From: an uncultured Oscillospiraceae bacterium
GTDB taxonomy: Bacteria; Bacillota; Clostridia; Oscillospirales; Oscillospiraceae
Assembly: GCA_934646185.1 (NCBI GenBank)
Contig: CAKUEH010000001.1
Span: forward strand, 1-64,000
Reading direction: 5' to 3'
DNA length: 64,000 nucleotides
Shown here: positions 42,196-51,218 of the stretch, one piece after another
Position numbering within the stretch: the first letter of the stretch is position 1
Layout of the letters: every line of letters begins with the position of its first letter
The notes under the pieces: model-generated
What the model was told of the DNA's origin: nothing
What the model saw: the letters and a program-made list of their open reading frames with translations, nothing else
Database searches by the model: none
Translations under genes and position numbers: made by a program

Positions 42196-44040
42196 TTAAG
42201 ATTGACCGTCCAGCGCTTCGTCCTGCATGATCGCCTCAAACTGTGCGCGGTTCATGTTTTCGTTTTCCATCAGGAAGCCCGCGATCTTATCCAGCCGCTC
42301 GGAATGCGCGCGCAGGATCTCTTCGCAGCGTTTATACGCTTCGCGCATAATGGACTGCACCTGCGCATCGATCTCGCCCGCCGTGGCCTCGGAATAGGGC
42401 TTTGTTTTTTCATAATCCCGCCCGATGAAGATCTCATGACTCGACGAATAGGAGACCGGGCCGATGGCATCCGACATGCCGTAGGTCGCGACCATATCCC
42501 GCGCGAGCTTCGTCGCGCGCTGAAGGTCGTTTGACGCGCCGGTGGAGATATCGCACAGCTTCAGCGCCTCCGCAACGCGGCCGCCGAGGAATGAAACGAT
42601 CGTTTCAAACATTTCATTGCGCGAAGCGTAAGACTTGTCGTCCTGCGGCAGGCTGATGGTCATGCCACCCGCCTGCGCGCGGGGAATGATGGTGATGAGA
42701 TGCACGGGGTCCTGCGAGTCCAGGCAGTACATGCAGACGGCATGTCCGGCCTCGTGGACGGCGGTGAGCATTCGCTCCGAATGGCTGACGACCCGGCTCT
42801 TTTTTTCCGGGCCCGCAATGACCTTGATCATGGCAGCTTCCAGATCCTGCTGCGTGATGGCGGATTTGCCGTTTCGCGCAGCGAGCAGCGCGCCTTCGTT
42901 CAGAAGGTTTGCAAGATCCGCGCCGGTAAAGCCCGCGGTCGCCTTTGCAATGGCGGGCAGATTGACATTATCCGCCAGCGGCTTTTTGCGTGCGTGGACC
43001 TGTAGGATCTCCGCTCTTCCACGCCAATCCGGCGCGCCGACATAGATCTGCCGGTCAAACCGCCCGGGACGCAGCAGGGCGGGATCGAGGATATCCTTGC
43101 GGTTTGTCGCCGCAATGACAATGACGCCCTCGTTTGCGGAGAAGCCGTCCATTTCCACGAGCAGCTGATTGAGCGTCTGTTCGCGCTCGTCGTGACCGCC
43201 GCCAAGACCTGCGCCGCGCTGACGGCCTACCGCGTCGATCTCGTCGATAAACACGATCGCGGGTGCGACACGCTTGGCCTGATCGAACAGATCACGCACA
43301 CGGCTTGCGCCGACGCCGACATAGAGCTCGACAAAATCAGAGCCGGAAATCGATAAAAACGCAACGTTTGCCTCACCGGCGACAGCGCGCGCCAGCAGCG
43401 TCTTGCCGGTGCCCGGAGGGCCGACCAGCAGAACGCCCTTGGGAATCTTTGCGCCCAGCTGCCTGAATTTCTCAGGATCGCGCAGGAATTCCACGATCTC
43501 GGAAAGCTCTTCCTTTTCCTCGTCCGCGCCCGCAACGTCCTTGAAGGTGACGGCCTCGCCGTTCGGGACGCCGAAGCGGGCGTTTGCGCGTGTGAACTGC
43601 GCCATGGCGTTCGGACTGCCGCCGGAGCGGTTCATCAGAATGAACCAGACAAACAGCAGCGCAATGCCGACAATCAGGTAGGGAAGGACAGACCGCCAGA
43701 TGGAATTGACGGCGGGAAGGTAGTTGTAGGATTTGAGAATGCCGGACGCGCTCTGCGCGGCAATGGTCTCGTCAAGGTCCTTGTGGAAGGTCTCGATGTC
43801 GCCGATTTTGGCAGCGGCTGTGCCGGCCTGCTCTGTGCCGCTGGCATACAGGGTCATGGTCAGCGTATCGCCCTGCAAAACGAACGACTCGACCCGTTCG
43901 TTTTCAAACAGGTCGAGCACGTCGGAATAGGCAAGCCTGCTGCCGTTTTGCGTGAGCAGGGACGAAGAGATCACCACAAGCACCAGCGCCAGGATCGCGA
44001 TCAGAACGATCGTCTGTACGGTTTTGGGCTGTTGATTCAC
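42196..44040 (-). CDS. ftsH: ATP-dependent zinc metalloprotease FtsH
   Basis: Membrane-anchored AAA+ protease that degrades membrane and regulatory proteins. 614 residues: membrane helices at about 10-28 and 118-136 around a small extracytoplasmic domain, Walker A GPPGTGKT (207-214), FIDEIDAVGRQRG (Walker B), second-region-of-homology NRKDILDPALLRPGRFDR, and the zinc site HEAGH. The start is GTG at 44040 after AAAAGGAGACAACCC. It follows hpt by 38 bases, the classical tilS-hpt-ftsH order. Confidence 0.97.
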   Translation of the reverse strand: MNQQPKTVQTIVLIAILALVLVVISSSLLTQNGSRLAYSDVLDLFENERVESFVLQGDTLTMTLYASGTEQAGTAAAKIGDIETFHKDLDETIAAQSASGILKSYNYLPAVNSIWRSVLPYLIVGIALLFVWFILMNRSGGSPNAMAQFTRANARFGVPNGEAVTFKDVAGADEEKEELSEIVEFLRDPEKFRQLGAKIPKGVLLVGPPGTGKTLLARAVAGEANVAFLSISGSDFVELYVGVGASRVRDLFDQAKRVAPAIVFIDEIDAVGRQRGAGLGGGHDEREQTLNQLLVEMDGFSANEGVIVIAATNRKDILDPALLRPGRFDRQIYVGAPDWRGRAEILQVHARKKPLADNVNLPAIAKATAGFTGADLANLLNEGALLAARNGKSAITQQDLEAAMIKVIAGPEKKSRVVSHSERMLTAVHEAGHAVCMYCLDSQDPVHLITIIPRAQAGGMTISLPQDDKSYASRNEMFETIVSFLGGRVAEALKLCDISTGASNDLQRATKLARDMVATYGMSDAIGPVSYSSSHEIFIGRDYEKTKPYSEATAGEIDAQVQSIMREAYKRCEEILRAHSERLDKIAGFLMENENMNRAQFEAIMQDEALDGQS

Positions 44041-44078
44041 GGGTTGTCTCCTTTTGAAAAAATGAAATTACGATCAGC

Positions 44079-44639
44079 TTACCGATCCTGATAGACAGAG
44101 GGCTTCAGAACGCCGACGAACGGAAGGTTCCGGTAATAATCCTCATAGTCCAGACCGAAGCCAACGACAAACGCGGGCGGAACGGTAAAGCAGGTGTAGT
44201 CCGGCTTCAGATCGACCTTGCGGCCCGTAGGCTTATCGAGCAGCGTGCAGATCCTGATGGACGCGGGCTTGCGCTCGCGGAACATCTCGCAGATCAGTTT
44301 CAGCGTGCTGCCGGAGTCGATGATATCCTCGAGGATCAGCACATGCCGTCCCTCGATATCGTGGTCGATATCCTTGCGGAACGTCAGCTTGCCGGTGGAT
44401 TCCGTGCCGCCCTCAAAGGAGGTGATGCACATGAAGTCCTCCTGTACCGGGATGCTGATGGCGTTGGCCATTTCTGCAAAGAACGGAACGACACCCTTGA
44501 GAACGCCGACCAGGATCGGGCACTTGCCGCGGTAGTCCTCCGCGATCTGCGCGCCGACCTCCTTGATCCTCGCATGGATCTCCTCCTCGGAAACAAGAAC
44601 GCGTTCAATGTCCTGAAGCATGTCAGATTTGTTAATCAT
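44079..44639 (-). CDS. hpt: Hypoxanthine-guanine phosphoribosyltransferase
   Basis: Purine salvage: hypoxanthine or guanine plus PRPP to IMP or GMP. 186 residues with the PRPP loop VLILEDIIDSGSTL, GVLKGVVPFFAEMA and VGFGLDYEDYYRNLPFVGVL at the C-terminus. Overlaps the end of tilS by 8 bases and precedes ftsH, so all three are coexpressed. Confidence 0.96.
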   Translation of the reverse strand: MINKSDMLQDIERVLVSEEEIHARIKEVGAQIAEDYRGKCPILVGVLKGVVPFFAEMANAISIPVQEDFMCITSFEGGTESTGKLTFRKDIDHDIEGRHVLILEDIIDSGSTLKLICEMFRERKPASIRICTLLDKPTGRKVDLKPDYTCFTVPPAFVVGFGLDYEDYYRNLPFVGVLKPSVYQDR

Positions 44640-45987
44640 ACAGCGAATCCTCTTTCTCTATTTCTTCAATTCTGATGATGAGCGCACAGTCGCCGGGGGC
44701 GGCTGCGCGGTCAAGGTTGACGCCGATCCCGTAAACACCGAGAATCCCATCTTCGTCCGCAGCCACAGGAAGCAGATCGCGTCTGCTCAGCGGAATCTTG
44801 CGGTCGATCATAAGTTTTTTCAGCATCTTTCTTCCGCCGGAGGTACGCATGGCGTCATGCGTCCGGCGCGGACGGAAAAGGATCTGTTCCGTTGCGCCTA
44901 TCGTATCACACTTTACGGCAAAAGTGGAGAGTGTATTTTGAATTTCAGAAAAAATTTCTTGCCATTCACAGCAAACGCGGAGTCCGAGCGGCTGAAGAAC
45001 GGCAGATTCTCCGATTGAGAGCGTGACCGGCTCGAATGCGGCAGGGGAGTCGTCGGTGAGAAGCAGCCGGTCATATTCCCGCTGCGCCGTAAAGCCGCCC
45101 GGCAGCGATACGCGGGCGGAAGGGCATTCGGAAAACAGCAGCCGGTCGACGGCGCCGATATGCCGCGCCGAGAGCTTCGGCGCATGGATCTGATCGAGCA
45201 GCAGCTTGACGGCGCGGGTGCGGATCGCATCCGGATACACGGCGAGGGCGCTGCACCGAACCCCGTCCGGCAGACGGGCCTGCATGAACACCTGTTCCGC
45301 CTGCGCGGACAGCAGCGTCTCATCGGCTTCCAGCAGTCTGCACATACGGAACGCCGCCTCGCAAAGCGACGGATTCTCCGCCTTGAGCAGCGGAATGACG
45401 GACTGGCGCAGACGGTTCCGCCGCGCGTCCGGCTGAAAATTGGTACTGTCGGTCACATGAGAAAGCCCATTCTGCGTGAGATACGCTTCGATCTCTTCAC
45501 GTGAGACAGCAAGCATCGGCCGGATGAACGGACCGCGCTTCGGCGGGATGCCGCAGAGCCCCGCGAGCCCGGTGCCGCGCGTGAGATTCAGGAGCACCGT
45601 TTCCAGATTGTCGTCCTGCGTGTGGGCCGTTGCGATCCGGCCGGGCAGGGAAGAAAAGAACGCATAGCGAAGCGCACGCGCCGCTTCCTCAATGGATTCG
45701 TGCGTCTGTGCCGCGCGGGCGCGTACATCGCCGTTTCCGGCGTGCAGCGCGACACCCAGACGGGCGCAAAGCGCGCGGACAAACGCTTCGTCGCGGTCTG
45801 ATTCTTCGCCGCGCAGCTGATGATTGAAATGCACAGCCTCGACCGTAATACCGAGCGTGTCCCGAATGGACAGCAGAACATGCAACATGCAGACAGAATC
45901 CGCTCCGCCGGAGACGGCGCAGACCACGGTATCACCCGGTTCGGTCATGCGCTGCCCGCGCATCCAGGAAAGAACCTTATCCCTCAT
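44632..45987 (-). CDS. tilS: tRNA(Ile)-lysidine synthase
   Basis: Converts C34 of tRNA-Ile(CAU) to lysidine, essential for reading AUA. 451 residues with the PP-loop VVCAVSGGADSVCML (SGGADS at 26-31), VEAVHFNHQLRGEESDRDE, ATAHTQDDNLETVL and RGTGLAGLCGIPP. A C-terminal extension (about 360-451) is the TilS C-domain. The start is ATG 45987, inside the last codons of dnaB (11-base overlap); longer readings would run into dnaB. Confidence 0.95.
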   Translation of the reverse strand: MRDKVLSWMRGQRMTEPGDTVVCAVSGGADSVCMLHVLLSIRDTLGITVEAVHFNHQLRGEESDRDEAFVRALCARLGVALHAGNGDVRARAAQTHESIEEAARALRYAFFSSLPGRIATAHTQDDNLETVLLNLTRGTGLAGLCGIPPKRGPFIRPMLAVSREEIEAYLTQNGLSHVTDSTNFQPDARRNRLRQSVIPLLKAENPSLCEAAFRMCRLLEADETLLSAQAEQVFMQARLPDGVRCSALAVYPDAIRTRAVKLLLDQIHAPKLSARHIGAVDRLLFSECPSARVSLPGGFTAQREYDRLLLTDDSPAAFEPVTLSIGESAVLQPLGLRVCCEWQEIFSEIQNTLSTFAVKCDTIGATEQILFRPRRTHDAMRTSGGRKMLKKLMIDRKIPLSRRDLLPVAADEDGILGVYGIGVNLDRAAAPGDCALIIRIEEIEKEDSLYD

Positions 45988-47317
45988 GCTTCCATTCCAG
46001 ATCGGAGAACGTGAAGAACTGCGGGCGCCACTGCAGCTTGACCGTTCCGGTCTCGCCGTGACGGTTTTTCGCAACAATGCACTCGGCAATGTTCTTGTCC
46101 TGTGTATTGGGATTGTAGTATTCGTCGCGGTAGAGGAACATGACGGAGTCCGCGTCCTGCTCGATCGCGCCGGATTCGCGAAGGTCGGACAGCATCGGGC
46201 GCTTGTCCGTACGCGATTCGTTGGCGCGGGACAGCTGACTGAGGCAGATAACCGGCACATTCAGCTCCTTCGCCATGATCTTGAGCGCGCGGGAGATGTC
46301 GCTGACGACCGTCACGCGGTTGTCGCCGGATTTTCCGGGAGCCGCGGCCGTCATCAACTGCAGATAGTCGATCAGCACCAGCCCCAGATTGTCGAGCCTG
46401 CGGCATTTCGCGTTGATCTCCGCGACCGTGATGGCTGGGTTATCGTCGACACGGATATCCGTCTGGCTGAGTGCGGATGAGGCGATGGACAGCTTGCCCC
46501 AGTCCTCCTCGTCCAGATGGCCGGTCGTGAGCTTCTGGTTTTCGACAAAGCTCTCCGTGGAAAGCAGACGCATGACCAGCTGCTCGCGCGACATCTCGAG
46601 TGAGAAGAACGCGACGGTTTTTTCATAGGTTTTTGCCACATTCAGGCAGATATTGAGCGCGATGGCCGTCTTGCCCATGCCGGGACGGGCGGCGATCAGG
46701 ATCAGATCGGTCTTGTTCAGACCGTTGATCTTGCGGTCAAGATCGTGAAGCCCGGTCGAAAGACCGGGGATCTCGCTGCCGGAGGCCGCCAGCTCTTCCA
46801 ATCGGTCATAGACGTTGATCATGACCTTGCCGATGTGCTGCAGACTGTCGCCGGTGTTCCCGCGCCGGAGCGAATAGATCTTTTTCTCCGAGACCTCCAG
46901 CATCTCCTGCGCCGTGCCGACGCCGTCATAGACCATTTCCGTGATCTCCGACGACGCGGCCGCCAGCGCGCGCAGCAGCGACTTGTCGTGTACGATCGTG
47001 CAGTACTGCTTGACGTTGGCCGCGGTCGGCGTGATCTTCAAAAGCTGCGCGAGATAGTCATAGCTGCGCTGCTCGTCATACACGCCACGCTCTTTCATTT
47101 TATTGAGTACGGTAACGGGGTCGATCTTTTCCGAGAAGTTGAACATCGTATAGATCGTCTCGTAGATCTCGCGGTTCTGCCGGAGATAGAAATCGTCCGG
47201 CTGCAGCATGCCGACCACGTCCGGCACGCAGCGCTCGTCGATCAGCATGGAGCCAAGCACAGACTGCTCTGCTTCCAACGCCTGCGGAGCCTGCCGCTGA
47301 AGCAGTTCTTCGTCCAT
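45977..47317 (-). CDS. dnaB: Replicative DNA helicase DnaB
   Basis: Hexameric 5'-3' helicase at the replication fork. 446 residues with the N-terminal DnaB domain (QAPQALEAEQSVLGSMLID), linker helix, and the RecA-like domain with Walker A ARPGMGKTAIALN, VAFFSLEMSREQL, LVLIDYLQLM and LSQLSRANESR. Called dnaC in Bacillus. It follows rplI by 41 bases, a conserved order in Firmicutes, and overlaps tilS. Confidence 0.97.
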   Translation of the reverse strand: MDEELLQRQAPQALEAEQSVLGSMLIDERCVPDVVGMLQPDDFYLRQNREIYETIYTMFNFSEKIDPVTVLNKMKERGVYDEQRSYDYLAQLLKITPTAANVKQYCTIVHDKSLLRALAAASSEITEMVYDGVGTAQEMLEVSEKKIYSLRRGNTGDSLQHIGKVMINVYDRLEELAASGSEIPGLSTGLHDLDRKINGLNKTDLILIAARPGMGKTAIALNICLNVAKTYEKTVAFFSLEMSREQLVMRLLSTESFVENQKLTTGHLDEEDWGKLSIASSALSQTDIRVDDNPAITVAEINAKCRRLDNLGLVLIDYLQLMTAAAPGKSGDNRVTVVSDISRALKIMAKELNVPVICLSQLSRANESRTDKRPMLSDLRESGAIEQDADSVMFLYRDEYYNPNTQDKNIAECIVAKNRHGETGTVKLQWRPQFFTFSDLEWKHEG

Positions 47318-47358
47318 AGATGTTCACATCCTTCCGGAAAATGATGGTCAGGGCGGTA

Positions 47359-47805
47359 TCAGGCTTCCTTGACCTCGATTTTGAGCTCCGCGTTGATCTC
47401 ATAGCCGAGCTTGCACTTGACGGTGTAAACGCCGACCGACTTGATCGGCTCATCCAGAACGATCTTCCGCTTGTCCAGCTGGACGCCGGCCTGTTTTGCC
47501 AGCGCCTCGGAAACCTCCGTGTTCGTGACCGAGCCGAACAGGCGGCCGGCCCCGCCGCCCTTGGCGGTGACGACGACGGTCATATCCTTCATGCGGTTGC
47601 GCAGCTCGAGCGCTTCCGCGCGCTCCTTGGCCTGGCGCTCCTGCGTGGCCTTGTCGTTCATGCGCATGGTGTTGATGTTGTCTGCGGTCGCTTCCTGCGC
47701 GAGCTTGCGCGGCAGCAGAAAGTTGCGCGCGTAGCCGTCGGAGACCTCGATCATCTGGCCGCGCTTGCCCTGGCCTCTTACGTCCTGCGTTAAAATAACC
47801 TTCAT
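47359..47805 (-). CDS. rplI: 50S ribosomal protein L9
   Basis: 148-residue bL9 with the N-terminal RNA-binding domain MKVILTQDVRGQGKRGQMIEVSDGYARN...FLLPRKLA, central helix, and C-terminal domain (GRLFGSVTNTEVSEALAKQ). ATG 47805 follows AAAGGAGTTTTTACC. The usual Firmicute neighbour on the 5' side, gdpP, is replaced here by a rodA/ftsW-family gene. Confidence 0.97.
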   Translation of the reverse strand: MKVILTQDVRGQGKRGQMIEVSDGYARNFLLPRKLAQEATADNINTMRMNDKATQERQAKERAEALELRNRMKDMTVVVTAKGGGAGRLFGSVTNTEVSEALAKQAGVQLDKRKIVLDEPIKSVGVYTVKCKLGYEINAELKIEVKEA

Positions 47806-47843
47806 GGTAAAAACTCCTTTCAGAGAAAATTGTCTGGTGGCGC

Positions 47844-48998
47844 CTACGCCGACAGCGGGGGACGGATATACCGTGCATTGCTGTCCGGCGCGGGGCGCAT
47901 GTTGATGCCGGATACGATGCCCATGGCGAAAAACATCGTGACGAGCGAGCTGCCGCCGTAGGAAAAGAACGGCAGCGTCAGGCCGATGACCGGCACGAGG
48001 CCGATGCACACGCCGATGTTGATGAACACCTGCGCCGTCAGCATGCCTGCAATGCCGACGCAGATAAGACGGTTCATATAGTTGCCGGACTTGATGCCGA
48101 CATAGATGATTCGGATGATGATCGCCGTCAGCAGAATGAGGACTGCCATGCAGCCGAGCATGCCGAGCTCCTCGCCGATCGAGGAGAAAATCAGGTCTGT
48201 GTGCTGCGCGGGGATCGTGCCGCTCTGCACCATCGCACCGTGGTACAGACCCTGTCCGGTGATTCCGCCGTTTTGCAGCGCGCGCAGACTGCGGTTCATC
48301 TGATAGCGCTGATCCTGCGCCGCCGCATCGATGCGCGGGTCAAACAGCACCCAGATACGGCTGCGCCGGTCATAGCTGAGAAACTGCCACAAAAACGGCG
48401 ATGCCACGAGCAGCACTGCGAACGCGCCGAGGAACCACAGCAGGCTCACGCCGCCGACAAACGCCATAATGACGAAAATGAACAGATACTGCAGCGCAAC
48501 ACCCAGATCCTCCGACGCCACGACAATCAGGCCGAACATGAAGACCGTGATGACCGCCAGACGCAGAACCGTCGAGATATGCGAGATCTTGTTCTGCCGG
48601 ATGCTCATGGTCTTGGCGAGGATCATGATAAACGGGATCTTGCAGAGCTCCGCGGGCTGGATGGAAAACGGCAGGAAGCTGAAAGCCAGCCAGGAACGGT
48701 TGCCGCTTCGGGTATCGCCGAAGGGGAACAGGAGCAGAATGAAGATCGCCGAGAAGATCAAAAGCAGCTCGCGCCGTTCGGCAATGATATCGACGTCGAT
48801 CAGCGTGAATACAACATATAAAATAACACCGAGGATCAGCGCCAGGATCTGTATGCGGACATACTGCGAACTGCCGTGGACGTTTGTCGCGCTGGAAATG
48901 ACCACAATACCGTAGACGCTGGCGGCGATACAAAGGCTCAGAAGGAGCATATCCGCGCGCCGGACAAAGCTGCCGATCGCTTTCCATATCCCGTGCAT
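47844..48998 (-). CDS. rodA: SEDS-family peptidoglycan glycosyltransferase (RodA type)
   Basis: A 384-residue polytopic membrane protein with about ten helices. SEDS signatures are GNRSWLAFSFLPFSIQPAEL, the long extracellular loop ending SGTIPAQHTDLIFSSIGEELG, and GLTLPFFSYGGSSLVTMF. It polymerises lipid II together with a class B penicillin-binding protein for side-wall growth; RodA is favoured over FtsW or SpoVE by loop spacing but not proven. ATG 48998 follows AAAGGAGGCGGCTCT. It heads the rplI-dnaB-tilS-hpt-ftsH run; its promoter is at 49062-49090. Confidence 0.9.
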   Translation of the reverse strand: MHGIWKAIGSFVRRADMLLLSLCIAASVYGIVVISSATNVHGSSQYVRIQILALILGVILYVVFTLIDVDIIAERRELLLIFSAIFILLLFPFGDTRSGNRSWLAFSFLPFSIQPAELCKIPFIMILAKTMSIRQNKISHISTVLRLAVITVFMFGLIVVASEDLGVALQYLFIFVIMAFVGGVSLLWFLGAFAVLLVASPFLWQFLSYDRRSRIWVLFDPRIDAAAQDQRYQMNRSLRALQNGGITGQGLYHGAMVQSGTIPAQHTDLIFSSIGEELGMLGCMAVLILLTAIIIRIIYVGIKSGNYMNRLICVGIAGMLTAQVFINIGVCIGLVPVIGLTLPFFSYGGSSLVTMFFAMGIVSGINMRPAPDSNARYIRPPLSA

Positions 48999-49061
48999 AG
49001 AGCCGCCTCCTTTAAGCGCAAAATTCAGAACCGAAAAATTGGGATCCTGATTCAATTTTAC

Positions 49062-49090
49062 ATTGTATCAAAAAAAGGCGAATAAGTAAA
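49062..49090 (-). promoter_or_regulatory. Promoter of the rodA-rplI-dnaB-tilS-hpt-ftsH operon
   Basis: TTTACT (49085-49090), 17-base spacer, TACAAT (49062-49067), about 64 bases before the rodA ATG and divergent from the tsaE promoter. Confidence 0.65.
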
Positions 49091-49131
49091 CCACGATTTT
49101 CAAATTGCCATCGTTTTGGCATGATTTTGAA

Positions 49132-49160
49132 TTGATTTTACTTCATTCCTGTGCTATAAT
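49132..49160 (+). promoter_or_regulatory. Promoter of tsaE-tsaB
   Basis: TTGATT (49132-49137), 17-base spacer, consensus TATAAT (49155-49160), 38 bases before the tsaE ATG. Confidence 0.8.
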
Positions 49161-49197
49161 GCCACAGATAAAATGGGGCAGGTAGGGGGCTTTGGAC

Positions 49198-49641
49198 ATG
49201 CAGATCACCACGCACAGCGCGGACGAAACGCAGGCGCTTGGGAATAAGCTGGCCGGGCTCCTTCGGCCGGGCGATGTGATCGCCTATTTCGGAGATCTCG
49301 GAGCCGGGAAAACAGCGCTCACACGCGGCATCGCGCAGGGACTCGGGATCACAGAATCCGTGACGAGTCCGACCTATACAATCGTCAACGAATACCTGAC
49401 CGGCCGCATCCCGCTGTTCCACTTTGATATGTACCGCCTCGGCTCCTCGGACGAGCTGTTTGACATCGGCTGGGAGGATTATCTCGCGCGCGGCGGCGTG
49501 TGCGCCGTCGAGTGGAGTGAAAACGTCGAGGACGCGCTGCAAAGCGCCATCCGCGTCACCATTGAAAAGGATCCGTTCGAACTAGACACGCGCCGTATCA
49601 CCATAGAAGGAGGAAGCCGCTTTGAAGCTCCTGGCCTTTGA
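49198..49641 (+). CDS. tsaE: tRNA threonylcarbamoyladenosine biosynthesis ATPase TsaE
   Basis: The ATPase that, with TsaB and TsaD, makes the t6A37 modification of ANN-decoding tRNAs. 147 residues with Walker A GDLGAGKTALTRG (from residue 32), SPTYTIVNEY and HFDMYRL, then the acidic EWSENVEDAL. The ATG at 49198 is preferred to TTG 49192 because TAGGGGGC is then at the right distance. It overlaps tsaB by 20 bases. Confidence 0.94.
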   Translation: MQITTHSADETQALGNKLAGLLRPGDVIAYFGDLGAGKTALTRGIAQGLGITESVTSPTYTIVNEYLTGRIPLFHFDMYRLGSSDELFDIGWEDYLARGGVCAVEWSENVEDALQSAIRVTIEKDPFELDTRRITIEGGSRFEAPGL

Positions 49642-50335
49642 ATCCTCGGCAAAAGCCGCCAGCACCGCCTTGCTGTCAGACGGCTGCCTGCTCGCCGAAT
49701 ATACACAGAATTCCGGCCAGACTCACAGCCGGACGCTGATGGAAATGGCGAAAAACATGCTTTCCAGCTGCGATCTGACACCGCAGGATGTCGACGCTGT
49801 CGCCGTCGCCGCCGGTCCGGGCAGCTTTACGGGCGTGCGTATCGGTATGGCCTGCGCCAAGGGCTTTGCGTGGGGACGTCAGCTTCCGCTCTTCGGCGTT
49901 TCGTCGCTGAAAGCCATGGTGCGCGGCGCGGCCTGCGCAGATGGTATGTACTGCGCCTGCATGGACGCGCGGAAGGGCCAGATCTATAACGCGGTGTTCG
50001 AATGGACGGCAGGCGCGCTCCTTCGCCGCACAGAGGATCGTGCGATCGCGATCTCCGAGCTGGAGCAGGAGCTGACAGGGCTTTCCGGCCCGGTTTATCT
50101 CGTCGGCGACGGCGCGAAGCTCGTCTTTGAGACGCTGACGGATAAAAATCTGCCGCTGCGGCTGCTTCCGGAGCATCTGCGCCAGCAAAGAGCCTCCGGC
50201 GTGGCGCTGGCTGCGATGGAAAAACTCGCTGCGGGCGAGCCGTGCGATGCCGCCGCGCTGATGCCGAATTATCTGCGGCAAGCACAGGCAGAGCGCACAC
50301 GGCAGCATGACAAGGACTTTTATTTAAAAAAATAA
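49622..50335 (+). CDS. tsaB: tRNA threonylcarbamoyladenosine biosynthesis protein TsaB
   Basis: Inactive ASKHA-fold partner of TsaD in t6A synthesis. 237 residues opening MKLLAFESSAKAASTALL, with GQTHSRTLMEMA, VAAGPGSFTGVRIGMACAKGFA and MDARKGQIYNAVFE. The start is TTG at 49622 after GAAGGAGGAAGCCGCT. Neither tsaD nor rimI follows; the next gene is upp, so the usual tsaE-tsaB-rimI-tsaD string is split here. Confidence 0.93.
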   Translation: MKLLAFESSAKAASTALLSDGCLLAEYTQNSGQTHSRTLMEMAKNMLSSCDLTPQDVDAVAVAAGPGSFTGVRIGMACAKGFAWGRQLPLFGVSSLKAMVRGAACADGMYCACMDARKGQIYNAVFEWTAGALLRRTEDRAIAISELEQELTGLSGPVYLVGDGAKLVFETLTDKNLPLRLLPEHLRQQRASGVALAAMEKLAAGEPCDAAALMPNYLRQAQAERTRQHDKDFYLKK

Positions 50336-50364
50336 TTGAATAGAAAAGACAAAGGAGCAACATC

Positions 50365-51012
50365 ATGAGCACGAAAGCATTTGGAGAACACGTACATGTC
50401 ATGGACCATCCGCTCGTTGCGCACAAGCTGACGATCATGCGTGACAAGAACACCAGCGTCAAGGATTTCCGCGAGCTGGTCAGCGAGATCGGTATGCTCA
50501 TCACCTATGAGGCCACCCGCGATCTGCCGCTCACCACCAAGACGGTCGAGACCCCGATCTGCACGGCGGAGGAGCCGACGCTGGCCGGCAAGAAGATCGC
50601 AGTCGTGCCCATCCTGCGCGCGGGCCTCGGTCTGGTCGACGGCGTTCTGCGCATGGTTCCGTCCGCCCGTGTCGGCCACATCGGCATGTTCCGCGACGAA
50701 GAAACGCTCGAGCCGCATGTCTACTTCTGCAAAATGCCGAAGGACATCGCCGAGCGCGACATCATGATCGTCGACCCCATGCTCGCTACCGGCGGCTCTG
50801 CCGACGCAGCTATCGCCGAGATGAAAAAGCGCGGCTGCCACAACATCAAGCTCATGGTTCTCGTCGCTGCTCCCGAGGGCATCGAGCTCATCACGAAAAA
50901 GCACCCCGACGTTGAGCTCTACTGCGGCGCGGTCGATGAAAAGCTCAACGACCACGGCTACATCGTCCCCGGCCTCGGCGACGCCGGCGACCGCATCTTC
51001 GGCACGAAATAA
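50365..51012 (+). CDS. upp: Uracil phosphoribosyltransferase
   Basis: Pyrimidine salvage: uracil plus PRPP to UMP. 215 residues with VPILRAGLGLVDGVL, the PRPP loop MIVDPMLATGGSADAAI, and the uracil-binding C-terminus YIVPGLGDAGDRIFGTK. ATG 50365 follows AAAGGAGCAACATC. A terminator follows at 51028. Confidence 0.97.
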   Translation: MSTKAFGEHVHVMDHPLVAHKLTIMRDKNTSVKDFRELVSEIGMLITYEATRDLPLTTKTVETPICTAEEPTLAGKKIAVVPILRAGLGLVDGVLRMVPSARVGHIGMFRDEETLEPHVYFCKMPKDIAERDIMIVDPMLATGGSADAAIAEMKKRGCHNIKLMVLVAAPEGIELITKKHPDVELYCGAVDEKLNDHGYIVPGLGDAGDRIFGTK

Positions 51013-51027
51013 TAGTTCAAGGCAAAA

Positions 51028-51055
51028 AGAGAAAGCCCGCGCGGCTTTCTCTTTT
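51028..51055 (+). terminator. upp terminator
   Basis: AGAGAAAGCC-CGCGC-GGCTTTCTCT followed by TTT, 15 bases after the upp stop. Confidence 0.9.
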
Positions 51056-51132
51056 GTATGCAGGAGCAAAGCTGTAAAACTACCGCCTGCCGGGAGTACG
51101 ATCCGGATGATTCGTGAATTTTCCGCAAATTC

Positions 51133-51161
51133 TTGACTTCCCACGCGAATCTGGGTATAAT
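51133..51161 (+). promoter_or_regulatory. Strong promoter of the IscU-like/GGGtGRT pair
   Basis: TTGACT (51133-51138), 17-base spacer, consensus TATAAT (51156-51161), 57 bases before the ATG. The genes behind it use a biased, C-ending codon set, suggesting high expression. Confidence 0.8.
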
Positions 51162-51218
51162 CCAATCGTAATAATAGCCAATCCCGGCTTTTAGAATTCT
51201 TGAAAGGAAGACCTGTAT